From Sambucus nigra (Eukaryota > Streptophyta > Magnoliopsida > Dipsacales > Adoxaceae): a stretch of 64,000 nt of DNA. Made by a program: the position numbers and the translations under genes. Where the stretch lies: contig OX422208.1 in assembly GCA_949130495.1 (NCBI GenBank), forward strand, positions 638,704,523-638,768,522. The letters run 5' to 3'. Positions 44,251 through 54,938 of this stretch are shown here, in pieces (positions within the stretch are counted from its first letter, which is position 1; each line of letters begins with the position of its first letter). Below the pieces are notes generated by a model. That model searched no databases and was not told where the DNA came from. It saw nothing but the letters and a program-made list of their open reading frames with translations.

Positions 44251-45112
44251 AACAGTAAATTAAATGTTTAAAATTCAAGTTTTGGGGATTGTCAGCAAAA
44301 TTTCCAATTGAGTCAATTTGTATGTGTTGGCTTAATTTCGGACAAAACTCTTTGAGTCATTGTATAGAAGTTATTTGTGACCCATCAAACCTATGGCATT
44401 ATTGTTGAAGACATAGCGGCCAAGTAAAAGAAGATCACCTCTCAGGTATAAATGTTTATATTATGTTGAGACATGGAAATTTATTATTATGTGTTAGAAT
44501 TTTTGTCAATTGTTTTTTGAATTCATACTATCAAAATATTTTGTTCTCGGACACCTTTTCGTAGAAAATCATAACTACTTAAAAAAATAGAAAAATACGA
44601 AATTGGCGACCACACGTTCATATAGAAATTATCTAGATTCATGGATAGAAATTTCGTTCGAATAAGATTGTTCAAATGACCTCATTTGAATGACTTCTAA
44701 TGAGATTTTGATTTGTGTGCACTGACATCTCGTTCGAATTCGATTGAGACTCGTTCGAATGATCGAGATTTAATTTATGAAAAAATGTCAATTTTTGAGC
44801 AGTTTTTCTCCATAAACTTCCACTACTTTTGCCACCCATTTATGTAGTGCGGGAGTTAACTTTTTAACGGAATTTTTTCGAACATTGAGAGAAAACTATG
44901 TTCCAAAAGTCCCTTGAGTTTTTGTTAATTTTTAATGACTTAAGTTTCAAAATAAAAACCTAGTTTACACCCAATTCATTTTATGATCCAAGTTTCCACA
45001 TGATATATGTTTGAGATCAGTTTTGGCACTGGGTTTTATTATCTACACTATTGAGATTGTTTCTTGCAGTGGATTTTGTGTTCGTGGTGTAAATATGGTG
45101 GACTCCGTATAA
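43740..45112. repeat. LTR inverted repeat (head-to-head SIRE LTRs)
   Basis: The left arm, about 43740-44101, is the imperfect reverse complement of the right arm, about 44693-45112. For example, AATCTCAATAGTGTGGAGAA faces CTACACTATTGAGATTG, and ACTAATTGGGTGTAAACTTGG faces CTAGTTTACACCCAATT. The spacer is about 590 bp. A transcript through it could fold into a long imperfect hairpin. Confidence 0.72.
44290..45112 (+). mobile_element. SIRE-G left LTR, truncated
   Basis: Starts TGTCAGCAAAATTTCC after a decayed purine tract (TTTTGGGGAT). It contains the palindrome region (about 44650-44763) and the shared LTR middle, and ends at about 45112 in GGTGGACTCCG, where 3' noncoding sequence follows. 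The last third of the LTR and all of gag-pol are missing. Confidence 0.65.
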
Positions 45113-46170
45113 ATGTTAAGATGGTTGACTTTCACAAGCATGCACATTACTCTTCACTTGAAATATCTTATGGGTGATTGCTCGTATGTATACATACACT
45201 AGTTGTATGTTTATTTATCATATTCTTCATCTATATATTTTGTTAGAATTATGACATGTGTATATTTTGTCTTTTGACTCTTCATTCTTTGAGTTTTATT
45301 TAAAAATACAAAATTTATTTTGTTTTTCCTTTGAATTATTTTGTATTTTAATTTTACACATTTTGTGTGGCATATCATTGTGTCTGAATCCTATATCACC
45401 TTCCATATCCATGTGGCTAGAACTTTTGAAATGAATTTCAATGCTTAAAGTGTTCTTTATCATGCTTGCATGGAGTAGTTTGAGTTTTATTTGCTTAATG
45501 GATTCTCTTTTTAACGTTAACTTCGCATGTATATTTCATATTTGTGAGATGTTCTCCCATTAATTTTTTCATCTACATGTTTTGTGATAATGAAGAATTT
45601 GTGCATGTAAGAATCGTTTCCCATGAGATTTATTTGAATTGTATAGAAAATAAATGAGGGTGCACGGGAAAGGGCTACGGAAGGAGAAAATATCCTTTGC
45701 ATGAAAGTCACCGTGGGTAAGAGCCTAAGAATGTGTGGCATTGAAAAAAAGTTGCCAAGGCCAACATAGTTTAATTTGATATGATCATTCAAAAGAAAAG
45801 AAAAGACTTATTATTTATGAGGGAGTTTGGATGGAAATATCAACTAGTTTTCATAATGCCAATGAATCCTAGTCATGCCTATTGTTTCATGATACCATTG
45901 ATTTGAGGAATTATCAAAATTCTAGGTTTGTTTCATTGTGCTTGTTTGTTCTTTGATTTCTCTTTATCGTGTCACATGAGGCTAAAACTAAGTTTGATAT
46001 AGTTTTGCAAACAAATAGAACTCCTTGAACATGTTTAAGTGACTGGGTCATAATTATTTTGTCTCTAGTTCACACCCCTTCACTCCGTTTATCCCAGGTT
46101 TATTTAGACACATTTATGCCATAGGAGTGTGAAAAGCTTATTGTGTTTAATGTCTTGTGTGGTATTTATA

Positions 46171-46210
<40 letters not shown>

Positions 46211-46949
46211 CTTGTGCTTTATTGATATCTTTCTCATATTTATATATATGGTATCATTTGTTTTTGAGTCTTTGCTTTCACATACAATCCATTTATGTTT
46301 TTGTTGATATAGGTATCGATCTTGTTGCGACTTTTAATTGATATCCCATTCTTATAGTACTACATTCTAGTTGGTACCATTTTTCTATCGCATCTTAGTT
46401 GGTATCATTTTTCTATCGCATCTTAGTTGGTCTCTATTATTCCTTATATGGATTAGTTGTTCTTCTGTTACCATAATATTTTTGGTATCTCTTATATACC
46501 TATACATCATTGCATGATATACTTGTTTTTCCATTATGCTTTTGCCTTATTTCATTTAAGGAAGAATTAAATTAATCGGGGAGAAATGGATTATTTTATG
46601 CACCTTAATATTTTTCTATTTTGAACCAAAGGGAGAGAAATGGTATCTAAATCTTTTAATTTGGGGAGATCTAACTTAGGGAGATACGTCTTTCTTAGGT
46701 AGATATTGTTAGACAAAAGAGGGGGAATTTAATTATACAATTTATAATGTTATATTCCCTATGAGTTTAATGGTATGTTTAAGTGTGCAAGTTTTCATTC
46801 ATGTGGCAAAGTTTTTAATGCAAAGCTTCTTAACATATGTGTAGGTAAAGAATTTGTATTTTTTGGTTGGATTGTGTCTTTTAGATGAGCTTGACGACCC
46901 ATAGGTTTTTAATTTTGGTTGTGTCCCAAAGTAGTCGAACGGGGAGATT
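45113..46949 (+). other. SIRE-G 3' noncoding region
   Basis: Same landmarks as the other copies: T-rich tract near 45300, conserved block at about 45663-45735 (GGGAAAGGGCT, ATCCTTTGCATG, CACCGT), GGGAGTTTGGATGGAAA near 45821, CAAAGGGAGAGAAATGG near 46626, and the polypurine tract GGGGAGAT at 46941-46948. An (AT)n run lies at about 46167-46205. A direct repeat of CATCTTAGTTGGTATCATTTTTCTATCG lies at about 46380-46425. No coding signal. Confidence 0.68.
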
Positions 46950-47416
46950 TGTAAGGACAAATTTCCAATGCAGTCAATTTGTACGTGTTGGATTAATTCT
47001 GAACAAAAATTTTTGAGTCATAGGGAAGAACTTATTTGTGAGCTTTCAAGCCTATGACATTATTGTTGAAGATGTAGCGGCCAAAGCAAAGAAGATCACA
47101 TCCTATGTCGTGTTTTGTGCCTTGAATTCGTCATCAACAATCCAAGGATCTCTCGGGTATGAATGCTTATATTATGTTGAGACCTGGAAATTTATTATTG
47201 CGTGTCGGAATTTTTGTCAATTTTTTTTTGGAATTCATACTATCTGTAGATTTTTTTTCTTGGACACCTTTCAATAGAAAATCCATAACTAATTAAAAAA
47301 ATCACAAAAATATCAAACTAGTGGCAACGCGTTCGTATCGAAATTATCTAGATTCATGGAATGAAATCTCGTTTGAACAACCTCATTCAAGCTTACTCGT
47401 TCGAATGATTTCTAAC
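46950..47416 (+). mobile_element. SIRE-G right LTR, truncated
   Basis: Starts TGTAAGGACAAATTTCC after the polypurine tract. It matches the left SIRE-G LTR (GACATTATTGTTGAAGATGTAGCGGCC) for about 460 bp and breaks within the palindrome region at about 47416, where a minus-oriented LTR fragment begins. Confidence 0.72.
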
Positions 47417-47545
47417 AAGATTCAACATAATACTTACACAATAGCTCAACACCTTCGCAAGCCTTGACGCTCTTCGTTCCTTACAACTCAGCCTAGTTAC
47501 AACATAGGAGTCCACCTACGTCTTGGAGTCCACCATGGGGCACTG
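47417..47545 (-). mobile_element. SIRE LTR fragment, minus orientation
   Basis: About 130 bp matching 43620-43755 (ATACTTACACAATAGCTC; AGGAGTCCACCTACG; GGGGCACTGCTA). It abuts the oppositely oriented LTR exactly in the palindrome region, so the palindromes may have mediated the rearrangement. The following 120 bp (47546-47664) is unassigned. Confidence 0.6.
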
Positions 47546-47664
47546 CTAATGTCAAACATAATAAACCTAAAAATATGATAAATTTTCATATTCAAACCTA
47601 AAAGGATCTAGCATGATAAATCCTTAAAAAAATCTTAAAAATTAGTGTAACCCTTTCTAACACC

Positions 47665-48059
47665 ACTTGTTGGGGTCATAGGTTCCGGAAAAATACAAAA
47701 TTTTAATTTCAAAAGGAATGGTTCACCGAATGTTTCGATTTTTATAAATTCTTTAAAAATGAAAATACACTTCTTAAAGAAGACTTCAATTCAAGTTCTA
47801 AATTATGAAAATCAAACCAAACATGAATTTTGGAAAATTAATGATTTTGGCTTGAATTAAAGTAAATTAAAATTACCCAATTCAGTTAAGCACCAATTAA
47901 ATAACTTTTTGTGGTTAAACCAAATTTTATCTTGTTAAGACTAAGCATGCATCTAGATGAATTTTCAAGATAAAATAAATATAACCACAACGCCGCAATG
48001 TACGAGAAAAATCCACAACAACAAAAACCTCGGATGGCCCAGCCACAAGTCCACTGAGT
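47665..48059 (-). mobile_element. SIRE LTR, minus orientation, truncated
   Basis: Begins TGTTGGGGTCATAGGTTCC next to a badly decayed primer site. It follows 43216-43600 closely (CAAAATTTTAATTTCAAAAGG; AATGTACGAGAAAAATCC). It stops at GAGTAC, where unrelated sequence starts. Confidence 0.65.
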
Positions 48060-48598
48060 ACGGAATTTGTATTTCTATACCCCTTAGTGTACTGTTAAGT
48101 ATGGGATTATTAGTTCAAGGATCCTTGACTTTCTGTATATTATCCATAATGAACTAATAAGTATGATATTATTATTTTAGAATTTTATATATGTAACTCT
48201 TATTAAAGTAATAAGTACAGGATTAACAACTTAATTTTTTTAGCATTGCTATACACTGAATTCTATACACACTCCAACTTTTATCTATACTTATACTTGT
48301 AAATCTAGCTTAATATATTTGTGCTAATTCATTTTTCCTCTAGATGAACTAGGAGAAATAGGATAATATCTCTTCCCTTTTAGAGATATATACTTATCAT
48401 TTATTTGCATACGTGGCCGTGTGCACATAGAATAAGCCAGATGGGAGTAAGGAGTGTCGCTTTTCGATTTTCTACTTTATAATCCATGCTAAAAAAATAT
48501 AACTCACCCCTGCGATGGTACTACCCAATGTAAACTATTTTAATAATGAATAAATTTCTTTTATTCCACATTAACTTAATTTCATTTCTTTATTTACA
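48060..48598 (+). mobile_element. Probable GYP-4 LTR, left part
   Basis: About 540 bp of AT-rich sequence, different from the SIRE LTRs, which runs into the SIRE-C target duplication and resumes at 54529 for 33 bp. It then ends GGGTGTGGCA next to a gypsy primer site, so by position it is the 5' LTR of GYP-4. I cannot fix its start (48060-48090) and no second copy is in the window to compare. Confidence 0.45.
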
Positions 48599-48603
48599 CT
48601 CTC

Positions 48604-49718
48604 TGTAAAAGTGATTCTTGCTTAAATAAGCTCTGATACCAATTTGTAAAAGTGTGGTGATATTGATTTGAATAAATTCACAAATTCCAAGTAAAACCTT
48701 ATTTAAACAATTGTCAATTTCAAACCAAATTAATTAAAACCAATTTTAATTGAACCTTAAACAAACATCTAGGTATAGTGGATCATGCCAACACAAACAA
48801 ATATGACTTACCAAATCACATATTTCCGAACAAATCCCCGAAGGGCAAATCCTTTTACTAATAATACTCACAATGATTACAAGCAAAATCTACAAAGAAT
48901 TTACCATAGCAAACTCAAATAGGTCGCGACCTAAACAGCAAAGAATCAACCTCAGAACATTCACAAAGACACACATTCATATCTGCCCAGGAACTCCACG
49001 AGTACTGCCTTTGACATGCGCAAGTCAGCCCAGCACCTATCTCAAGTGGCACCTTGATCAGCAGTATGTTATCCTCTCTACAAGAGAAACTCCAGCAAAA
49101 TTGTATCGTGGGTTCCAAAATAATTCACTAAAAGTAATTGGGATTTATGAATTGAAAACAAAAGGATTGAACCCAAAGTGAAGAAGACAAAAGAAATTTC
49201 TTGTTAGCAGTGTGTGCAGAAAGAAATTTGTCAAGTCTTGTAAACTAAATATAGTGGTTTAACACACTTTATATTAAAAACTTAAGTCAGCGCGCTGCTC
49301 AAATGAAGTGTAAAAGTCTCTCGGAATGAACTCGATGTTTCTCGAACAATAGCTTTGCGCCACTTACCCTTGTTGCTTGAACGACAGGCAGTGTTCGCTC
49401 GAACGACCAATGTGTAATTGTTTTTTATTTTGATAAAAAACTCTGCCTCAACACTTAGAAAAAATTCTATTTGACGAAAAGTAACTCCTCAACACTTCGA
49501 AAATATTTTAGAAAAATATCCTAATACTTTTGAATGAACCATTAAGTAACCAAAATACAACCTTACCAAAATTCAACTCGTGGAGGTTTTAATGTTGAAG
49601 AACTTTGATATTCGGGTTTGTCTTCATATATCTTCATACTGGAACTTTTTCTTTGACGGTTTGTAGCGGTATATGACATACACTAATGTAAACAGGAATT
49701 ATAAAATATGTCCTTACA
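48604..49718 (-). mobile_element. SIRE-C 3' LTR, with captured primer site
   Basis: Plus strand TGTAAAAGTGATTC...TATGTCCTTACA. The first 41 bp (48604-48644) contain a full copy of the initiator-Met primer site and its flank, after which TGTAAAAGTG is repeated at 48645. The minus-strand TATA-like TTAATATAAAG (about 49270) lies downstream of a weak palindrome array (49289-49407). Confidence 0.92.
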
Positions 49719-51379
49719 AATCCCCTGTATTTCTATGCGGGTACAAAATAAAAATGTCTCAATTATCAAATCAAAATGTCTATATAAATCTAATACCCTC
49801 CTATGATCCCAAAACTAAAAAGGTACTAAACATGTAAGTCTAAAGCTTTTCTTCAAAATCTTCAACTTCAAATCTTTAAGCTTTTCTTACTAGGGTGCGC
49901 AACATATGATCTTCAATCTTTGTACCCACATACAAAAGGCAAAGAAAATACCTTCATGATGCATCGAGTTTGAAATGAGTTAAACATAACATTAAAACAA
50001 ATATCGAATCTCAAATCTCCCCCATAATGTAAAACTTCGTCATAATTCATTCTCCCACTTTTTATTTGTTCGAAATAGATAAGGAAAAGAATAAATAAAA
50101 CACACATAGAGTTATCATGACAATTAAATCAAACAAGGATCAAACTACGCTCATATAAAGGAGTAACTCAAAGGCTTCCTCAAACAATTTTTTAATTTTT
50201 AATTTTTTCAAACAAAAATGAAAAAATAATGTTAAAAAAGTCACATGCCATGAATTTACACCAAGATAACCATATCATGGAAACAGATTGAATGATTGTG
50301 AACAATTTGATAGGCAAATCTATGAAATCACGCATAACATATGTGCAAGATGAATATGTGTACTCCTAACAAATTAATCTCAAAATTGTCCTTAGGTGTC
50401 GAAAATGTGAATTTAGATGATATCGTCTGAATCAAATCAACAAATCAAACTCAAACATGATTTTCACACCAATAGCATCTAAAACTATGTAACGTTTTTT
50501 CACGACTTTGCCAAGATGTCCAAACCCGTTTTATATTCCATCCAAACTCCTTCATAAATAATAACTATTTTTATTTTTCTTTTGAGATGATGAAACAAAA
50601 TAAATTGCCCCACTTTTGGCATATTATTCTATTTATTGCCTTAAAAAACTTCAGGCTCTTTTCAACCTCTTTGGACCTTGACAAATATTTATTATGCCAA
50701 ACTTTTTCTAGGTCCTATTTAAACGGTGGCTTAATCTCAAAGGATAAATGAGAACCTTTCATATCCCTTCCCTATTTTTCATAAATATCACACAAACTCA
50801 CATCAACGATTCTTACATTCACTACTTTCATGGTCAAGTTTTATCGTATTTGGTTCATTTTAAAGACATAATTGAGATTAAAACACATTGACCAACATGT
50901 GATAAACAAGAACAATAGTAAAAAAAATCCATGCAAGTGTGCATTAAAGGAACTCATGAGTCAAACATGTAGGTAGTAACACTAAATCACATCTCAATGA
51001 CTCCAAACATTATAAAGCACAAAAATGAAATGGTGTCGCGTATCAAAACATTATGAAATAGTCACATGGATATGGAATAAATTATGACTCGGTCATCCTA
51101 AATGTCCATCCATAAATGGTCTAAACAAAATACAAAACTCTTTTTGTCTTTTTAAAAAATTTTATCAAAATAAAAATCTTTTTGACTTTTTCACAATTTT
51201 CTCAAAAAAATGAAAATCTTTTTGTATATTTCCAAAAAAATTCAAAAACAAAAAATCTTTTTGGTTTTTTGAAAAATATATCAAAAATAGAAAACATAAA
51301 TATAGAAATGATACACATTAGCAATAGGCATAAAATATCATCATGAAAATCATCCTATGCTAGCAAACAAGTCTAAACC
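49719..51379 (-). other. SIRE-C 3' noncoding region
   Basis: Polypurine tract beside the LTR (plus strand AATCCCCTG, 49719-49727). The family motif CATTCTCCCACTTTTTATTTG lies near 50047 and TCCATCCAAACTCCTTC near 50539. The conserved block is at about 50665-50770 with GGACC (50673-50677) and GGTCC (50711-50715), and AAATCTTTTTG repeats lie near 51140-51265. No ORF of interest. Confidence 0.8.
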
Positions 51380-53440
51380 TCATCCATTAGGTGCGGTGGA
51401 GTTTTCCAAAGGTGGTGACATCCTACGAAAAAATCCATCAAATCATGTGAAGTTTTGACTAAAGAATTTACCAGCTCCCTAATATGTGAAAACTCTCTCA
51501 CGTAGTCATCCGGAGCATCATGTGTGAGTGCATGTATGTGAACACGTGTAGTAGAAAAACGTGATACATTACCCTACTTAAAACAAAACTCCCTAAGGTG
51601 TCCTCTCTTATTGTAAAGAGTGCAAACATAAATAGGCCTAGGTACACCTTTGTCAAAACGTCTACGACGCACTCTCTTATCAAGTATGGGACATCTAGGT
51701 AGGTTAGTTTGAGAGACATGTGGATTAATAACAAACTCGGGAACCAACTCGGGTCCATCATGTGAAGACGATGCACCGTCATGACCTATTCCTAGTCTCT
51801 CAACATTACCCAAAGCAGGACTGCAGAGCTTCCTTCCTACCTTCTTAGATGCATCCTCTAAATCGACCTTTACCTCTCGGGCACGTTCAAGGTCTCTCTC
51901 TCTAATTGTGACACATGGGCTATAATTTCACTCTTCTCTCAATTTATGATGATTAACTGCTCACTAAAAGAAACCTTAACTTTCTCGAGTTGACTCACCG
52001 ACGCCTCAAATCCCCTCAAACTATCAATCTCTCTCTCAAAACCAATCCCCCTAAGACGTAATTCCTTATTCAATTTCTTCGTCTTTAAGGTCTTGCCGTA
52101 CAATTCTCTAATCGCAATCTAAAGCTCACTATCACCCTCACTAGCGCATTCACTCTCATATTCGCTAAAAACACTCAAACTATCCTCGGGGGTCTCATGT
52201 GCACAAGTATCATCATCGTCATGTGAAAAACTAGGTGTGCTCACGTGAATAGCTAAAAAGGCAATAAACTTCTCATGTGCAAACTCATCCCCGAAATCTT
52301 TCACCTTTTCCTCACTATTGCTAAGAGTGGATGGCATGGAAATCTTTTTTCCCTTTATCTTTAGCCTAGTGGGACACTCAAAATCTCTACGCCCCTTACC
52401 CTTACACTCAAAACACTTCTCCTTTTCCTCTTTTTCTTTCTCACTTTCTCGCCGCTTTCTTTGGCCTTATCTTTCTTTTTATTTTTTTCTCAAAAAACTT
52501 TTTATTTGAAGAATTTTCTTTTAAAAACTTGAGAAACTTTTTTAAAAAATTTGCAAGAATGGCCATATCAAAATCAAACTCATCCTCAAACACGGACTAG
52601 GACTCATAAACTCTCACTTTATTTTTCATCTCACTCTTAGACAATTACTTTCCCTTAAATTACGCTTTAATTTCCATCCTTTTATCCTTATGTTTAACAA
52701 TGTAGTGGAACATGTCAATCTTATATGTCTGGAGCTCTCCTACCAGCTCTTCCAATTTTAAATTGCTCAAATTATGTAAGTAATTCAAAATAGTCACTTT
52801 AGGGATAAAACGTTTAGGCAACGATCTCAAAATCTTTTTAAATATCCATACATCAGGAATGTGCTCACCAAGATGAAAACTAGTGTTGAAAATATCAGAT
52901 AAACGTGCATAAAACTCATCAAAACACTCAGTCTCAAGAATAGTTATTGTTTCAAATTAAGTAGTTAAATTTTGAACTTTAGACTCTTTGACCGTATTTG
53001 TGCCTTCGTGGGTAAGTTGTAAAATATCCCATGCTTCTTTTGACATGGTCCACATCATAATATACTGAAACTCCTCGGGAAGGACGACACCATAAATTGC
53101 ACTCAGGTTACGTGAATTAAAACTGCTCCATTCAAATTCGTCCTCAATCCAGTCTGTCTCGAGTTTTAAATTAGTGATATTATTTGTGATGATAGTGGGA
53201 GGAGTCCAGACTCTTTCACAAAATACTCAAATGCGCTCATCAATGGCCTTTAAGTGTGATTTCATACGTACTTTCCGGTAGGCATAATTATACCTTTAAA
53301 AAATGGGTATCCGATTATATAAGTTCTTCATTGGAAAAATTGTGATTTTTCATAAAACATATTTTTCAAAAAAAAATCATTATCACGAAAGTTTCAGAAA
53401 AATAAGGATCACTCGATAAATTTGATAAACCCGCTATTAT
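51380..53440 (-). pseudogene. gag: SIRE-C gag, heavily decayed
   Basis: The N-terminal half (53340-52500) matches SIRE gag only in fragments with many stops. The middle (52119-52337) is the acidic Ser-rich part. The clearest piece is 51574-51813 with Gly-Ile-Gly-His-Asp-Gly-Ala-Ser and a second knuckle motif (Cys-Thr-Leu-Tyr-Asn-Lys-Arg-Gly-His-Leu-Arg-Glu-Phe-Cys), paralleling SIRE-A near 21085-21275. About 65 more codons follow in the next frame, ending Pro-Pro-His-Leu-Met-Asp-Glu-Val and TAG at about 51380. That tail parallels the start of the segment between knuckle and protease in SIRE-A, and the element then goes straight to the 3' noncoding region. Confidence 0.72.
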
Positions 53441-53447
53441 TCCAATT

Positions 53448-54523
53448 TGTAAAAGTGGTGTTCGCTTAAATAAGCTCTGATACCAATTTGTAAAAGTATG
53501 GTGATACGAATTTGAATAAATTTACAAATTCCAAGTAAACCCTTATTAAATCAATTGTCAATTTCAAACCAAATTAATTAAACCCAATTTTAATTCAACC
53601 CTAAACAAATATCTAAGTGTAGTGGATCATGACGACACAAACAAATATGAATTGTTGACTCACATATTTCAGGAAAAATCCTCAAAATTTGCGAAGAATT
53701 TACCGCAACAAACTCTCATAGGCCGCAACCTAAATAAGCAATGAATCAACCTCGAAAGATCCATAAAGACATGCAGTCTAGTCAGCCCAGGAACACCCAT
53801 GCGTACTCCCTTTGACAAGCAGTCAAGTTAGTCCATCACCTCCCTCAAGTGGCACCTAGATCAGTAATAGGTTGTCCTCCCTACATGAGAAACTACAGTA
53901 AAACTGTATTTTGGGTTAAAAAAATTCACTAAAAGAAAATGGGATTTGTGAATTGAAAACAAAAGGATTGAACCCTAAATGAAGAATACAAAATAAAATC
54001 TCTTGTTTGTAGTTTGAGCAGAAATATATTCATCAGGTTTCCTTAACGAAAATGGAGTGGTTTAACACGCTTTGTATAGAAAACTTAATTCGACGCATCG
54101 CTCGAACGAAGTTGAAAATTCGCTTGAAAGAAACTCATTGTTGCTCAAATGACTGCTTCGCACCACATGCCCTTGTTGCTTGAACGACATGCAGTGGTCG
54201 TTGAACGACCACCGAGAAAAAAATAATTTTTTATTTCGATAAAAAACTCCGCCTCAACACTCAGAAAAATTTCTTTTTGAAGAAAAGTAAGGCCTCAACA
54301 CTTAAAAAATATTTTAGAAAAATATCCCAACACTTTTAAATGAACCATTAAATAACAAAAGACAACCTTACCAAAATTCATCTTGAGGAGGATTGAATGT
54401 TAAAGAACTTTGATATTCGGGTCCGTCTTCATCTATCTTCATACTTGAACTTTTTCTTTGATGGTTTATAGCGATATATGACATACACTAATGTAAACAT
54501 GACTTATTAAATATGTCCTTACA
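53448..54523 (-). mobile_element. SIRE-C 5' LTR, with captured primer site
   Basis: Plus strand TGTAAAAGTGGTGTTC...TATGTCCTTACA. The first 41 bp hold the same captured primer site (53475-53485) as the other LTR, and TGTAAAAGT recurs at 53489. Inside the element the expected primer site (minus strand TTGGAATAATAGC, about 53434-53446) has three mismatches to the tRNA complement. Confidence 0.92.
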
Positions 54524-54528
54524 CTCTC

Positions 54529-54578
54529 TTGTCCATTCGTATGAAAAATCAGGGTGTGGCAAGTTTGTATCAGAGCAT
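54529..54578 (+). promoter_or_regulatory. End of GYP-4 LTR and primer-binding site
   Basis: The LTR ends CAGGGTGTGGCA at 54561. The following TTTGTATCAGAGCATG is the initiator-Met tRNA complement with one base missing (TTGGTATCAGAGC). This fixes GYP-4 as a plus-strand element. Confidence 0.75.
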
Positions 54579-54938
54579 GTTTTAAATTTAACATATCGTC
54601 GGGTTATCATTCTACACGGGAAAAGAAATTTATAAGATATTAGTTATTTTATCTTTTTGTAATTTCTTTTATTAGTATTATTATATGGTAATTCATTTTG
54701 CTGTATGGATACTTGGGATACGTTTCTGTTCAATGTGGATATTGAGATGAATAACCGTTTAGAAAATTGATTTCGGGAATAAGTATTAGCAAAGTTACGG
54801 GAAATGATTCGTTTAGTAGAAGAATATTGAGCAGGTGAGAGATGTCAAGTGGTTAGTGATGACGTATAGAGTCTTAGGTTAAGTGAAAGTTATGAGTGTG
54901 AACAAGCCAGTGACAGTTCAAGAAGTTATCGATATTGC
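54579..54938 (+). pseudogene. gag: GYP-4 leader and gag start
   Basis: Leader, then a decayed frame from about 54704 with several stops. It breaks exactly at the target duplication ATTGC (54934-54938), where the solo LTR GYP-3 is inserted, and continues at 57862. Confidence 0.55.

Larger units (their letters stand above)
48604..54523 (-). mobile_element. SIRE-C, gag-only copia element
   Basis: LTRs 48604-49718 and 53448-54523 are flanked by the duplication CTCTC (48599-48603 and 54524-54528). On the minus strand: LTR, decayed primer site, gag, 3' noncoding region, polypurine tract, LTR; 5.9 kb. No protease, integrase or RT is visible. It inserted near the 3' end of the GYP-4 LTR. Confidence 0.92.

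Noticed and set aside
48604..48660. Separate element boundary at the internal primer-like sequence
   Set aside because: The target duplication CTCTC places the LTR start at 48604, so the primer copy lies inside the LTR. Both LTRs share it.
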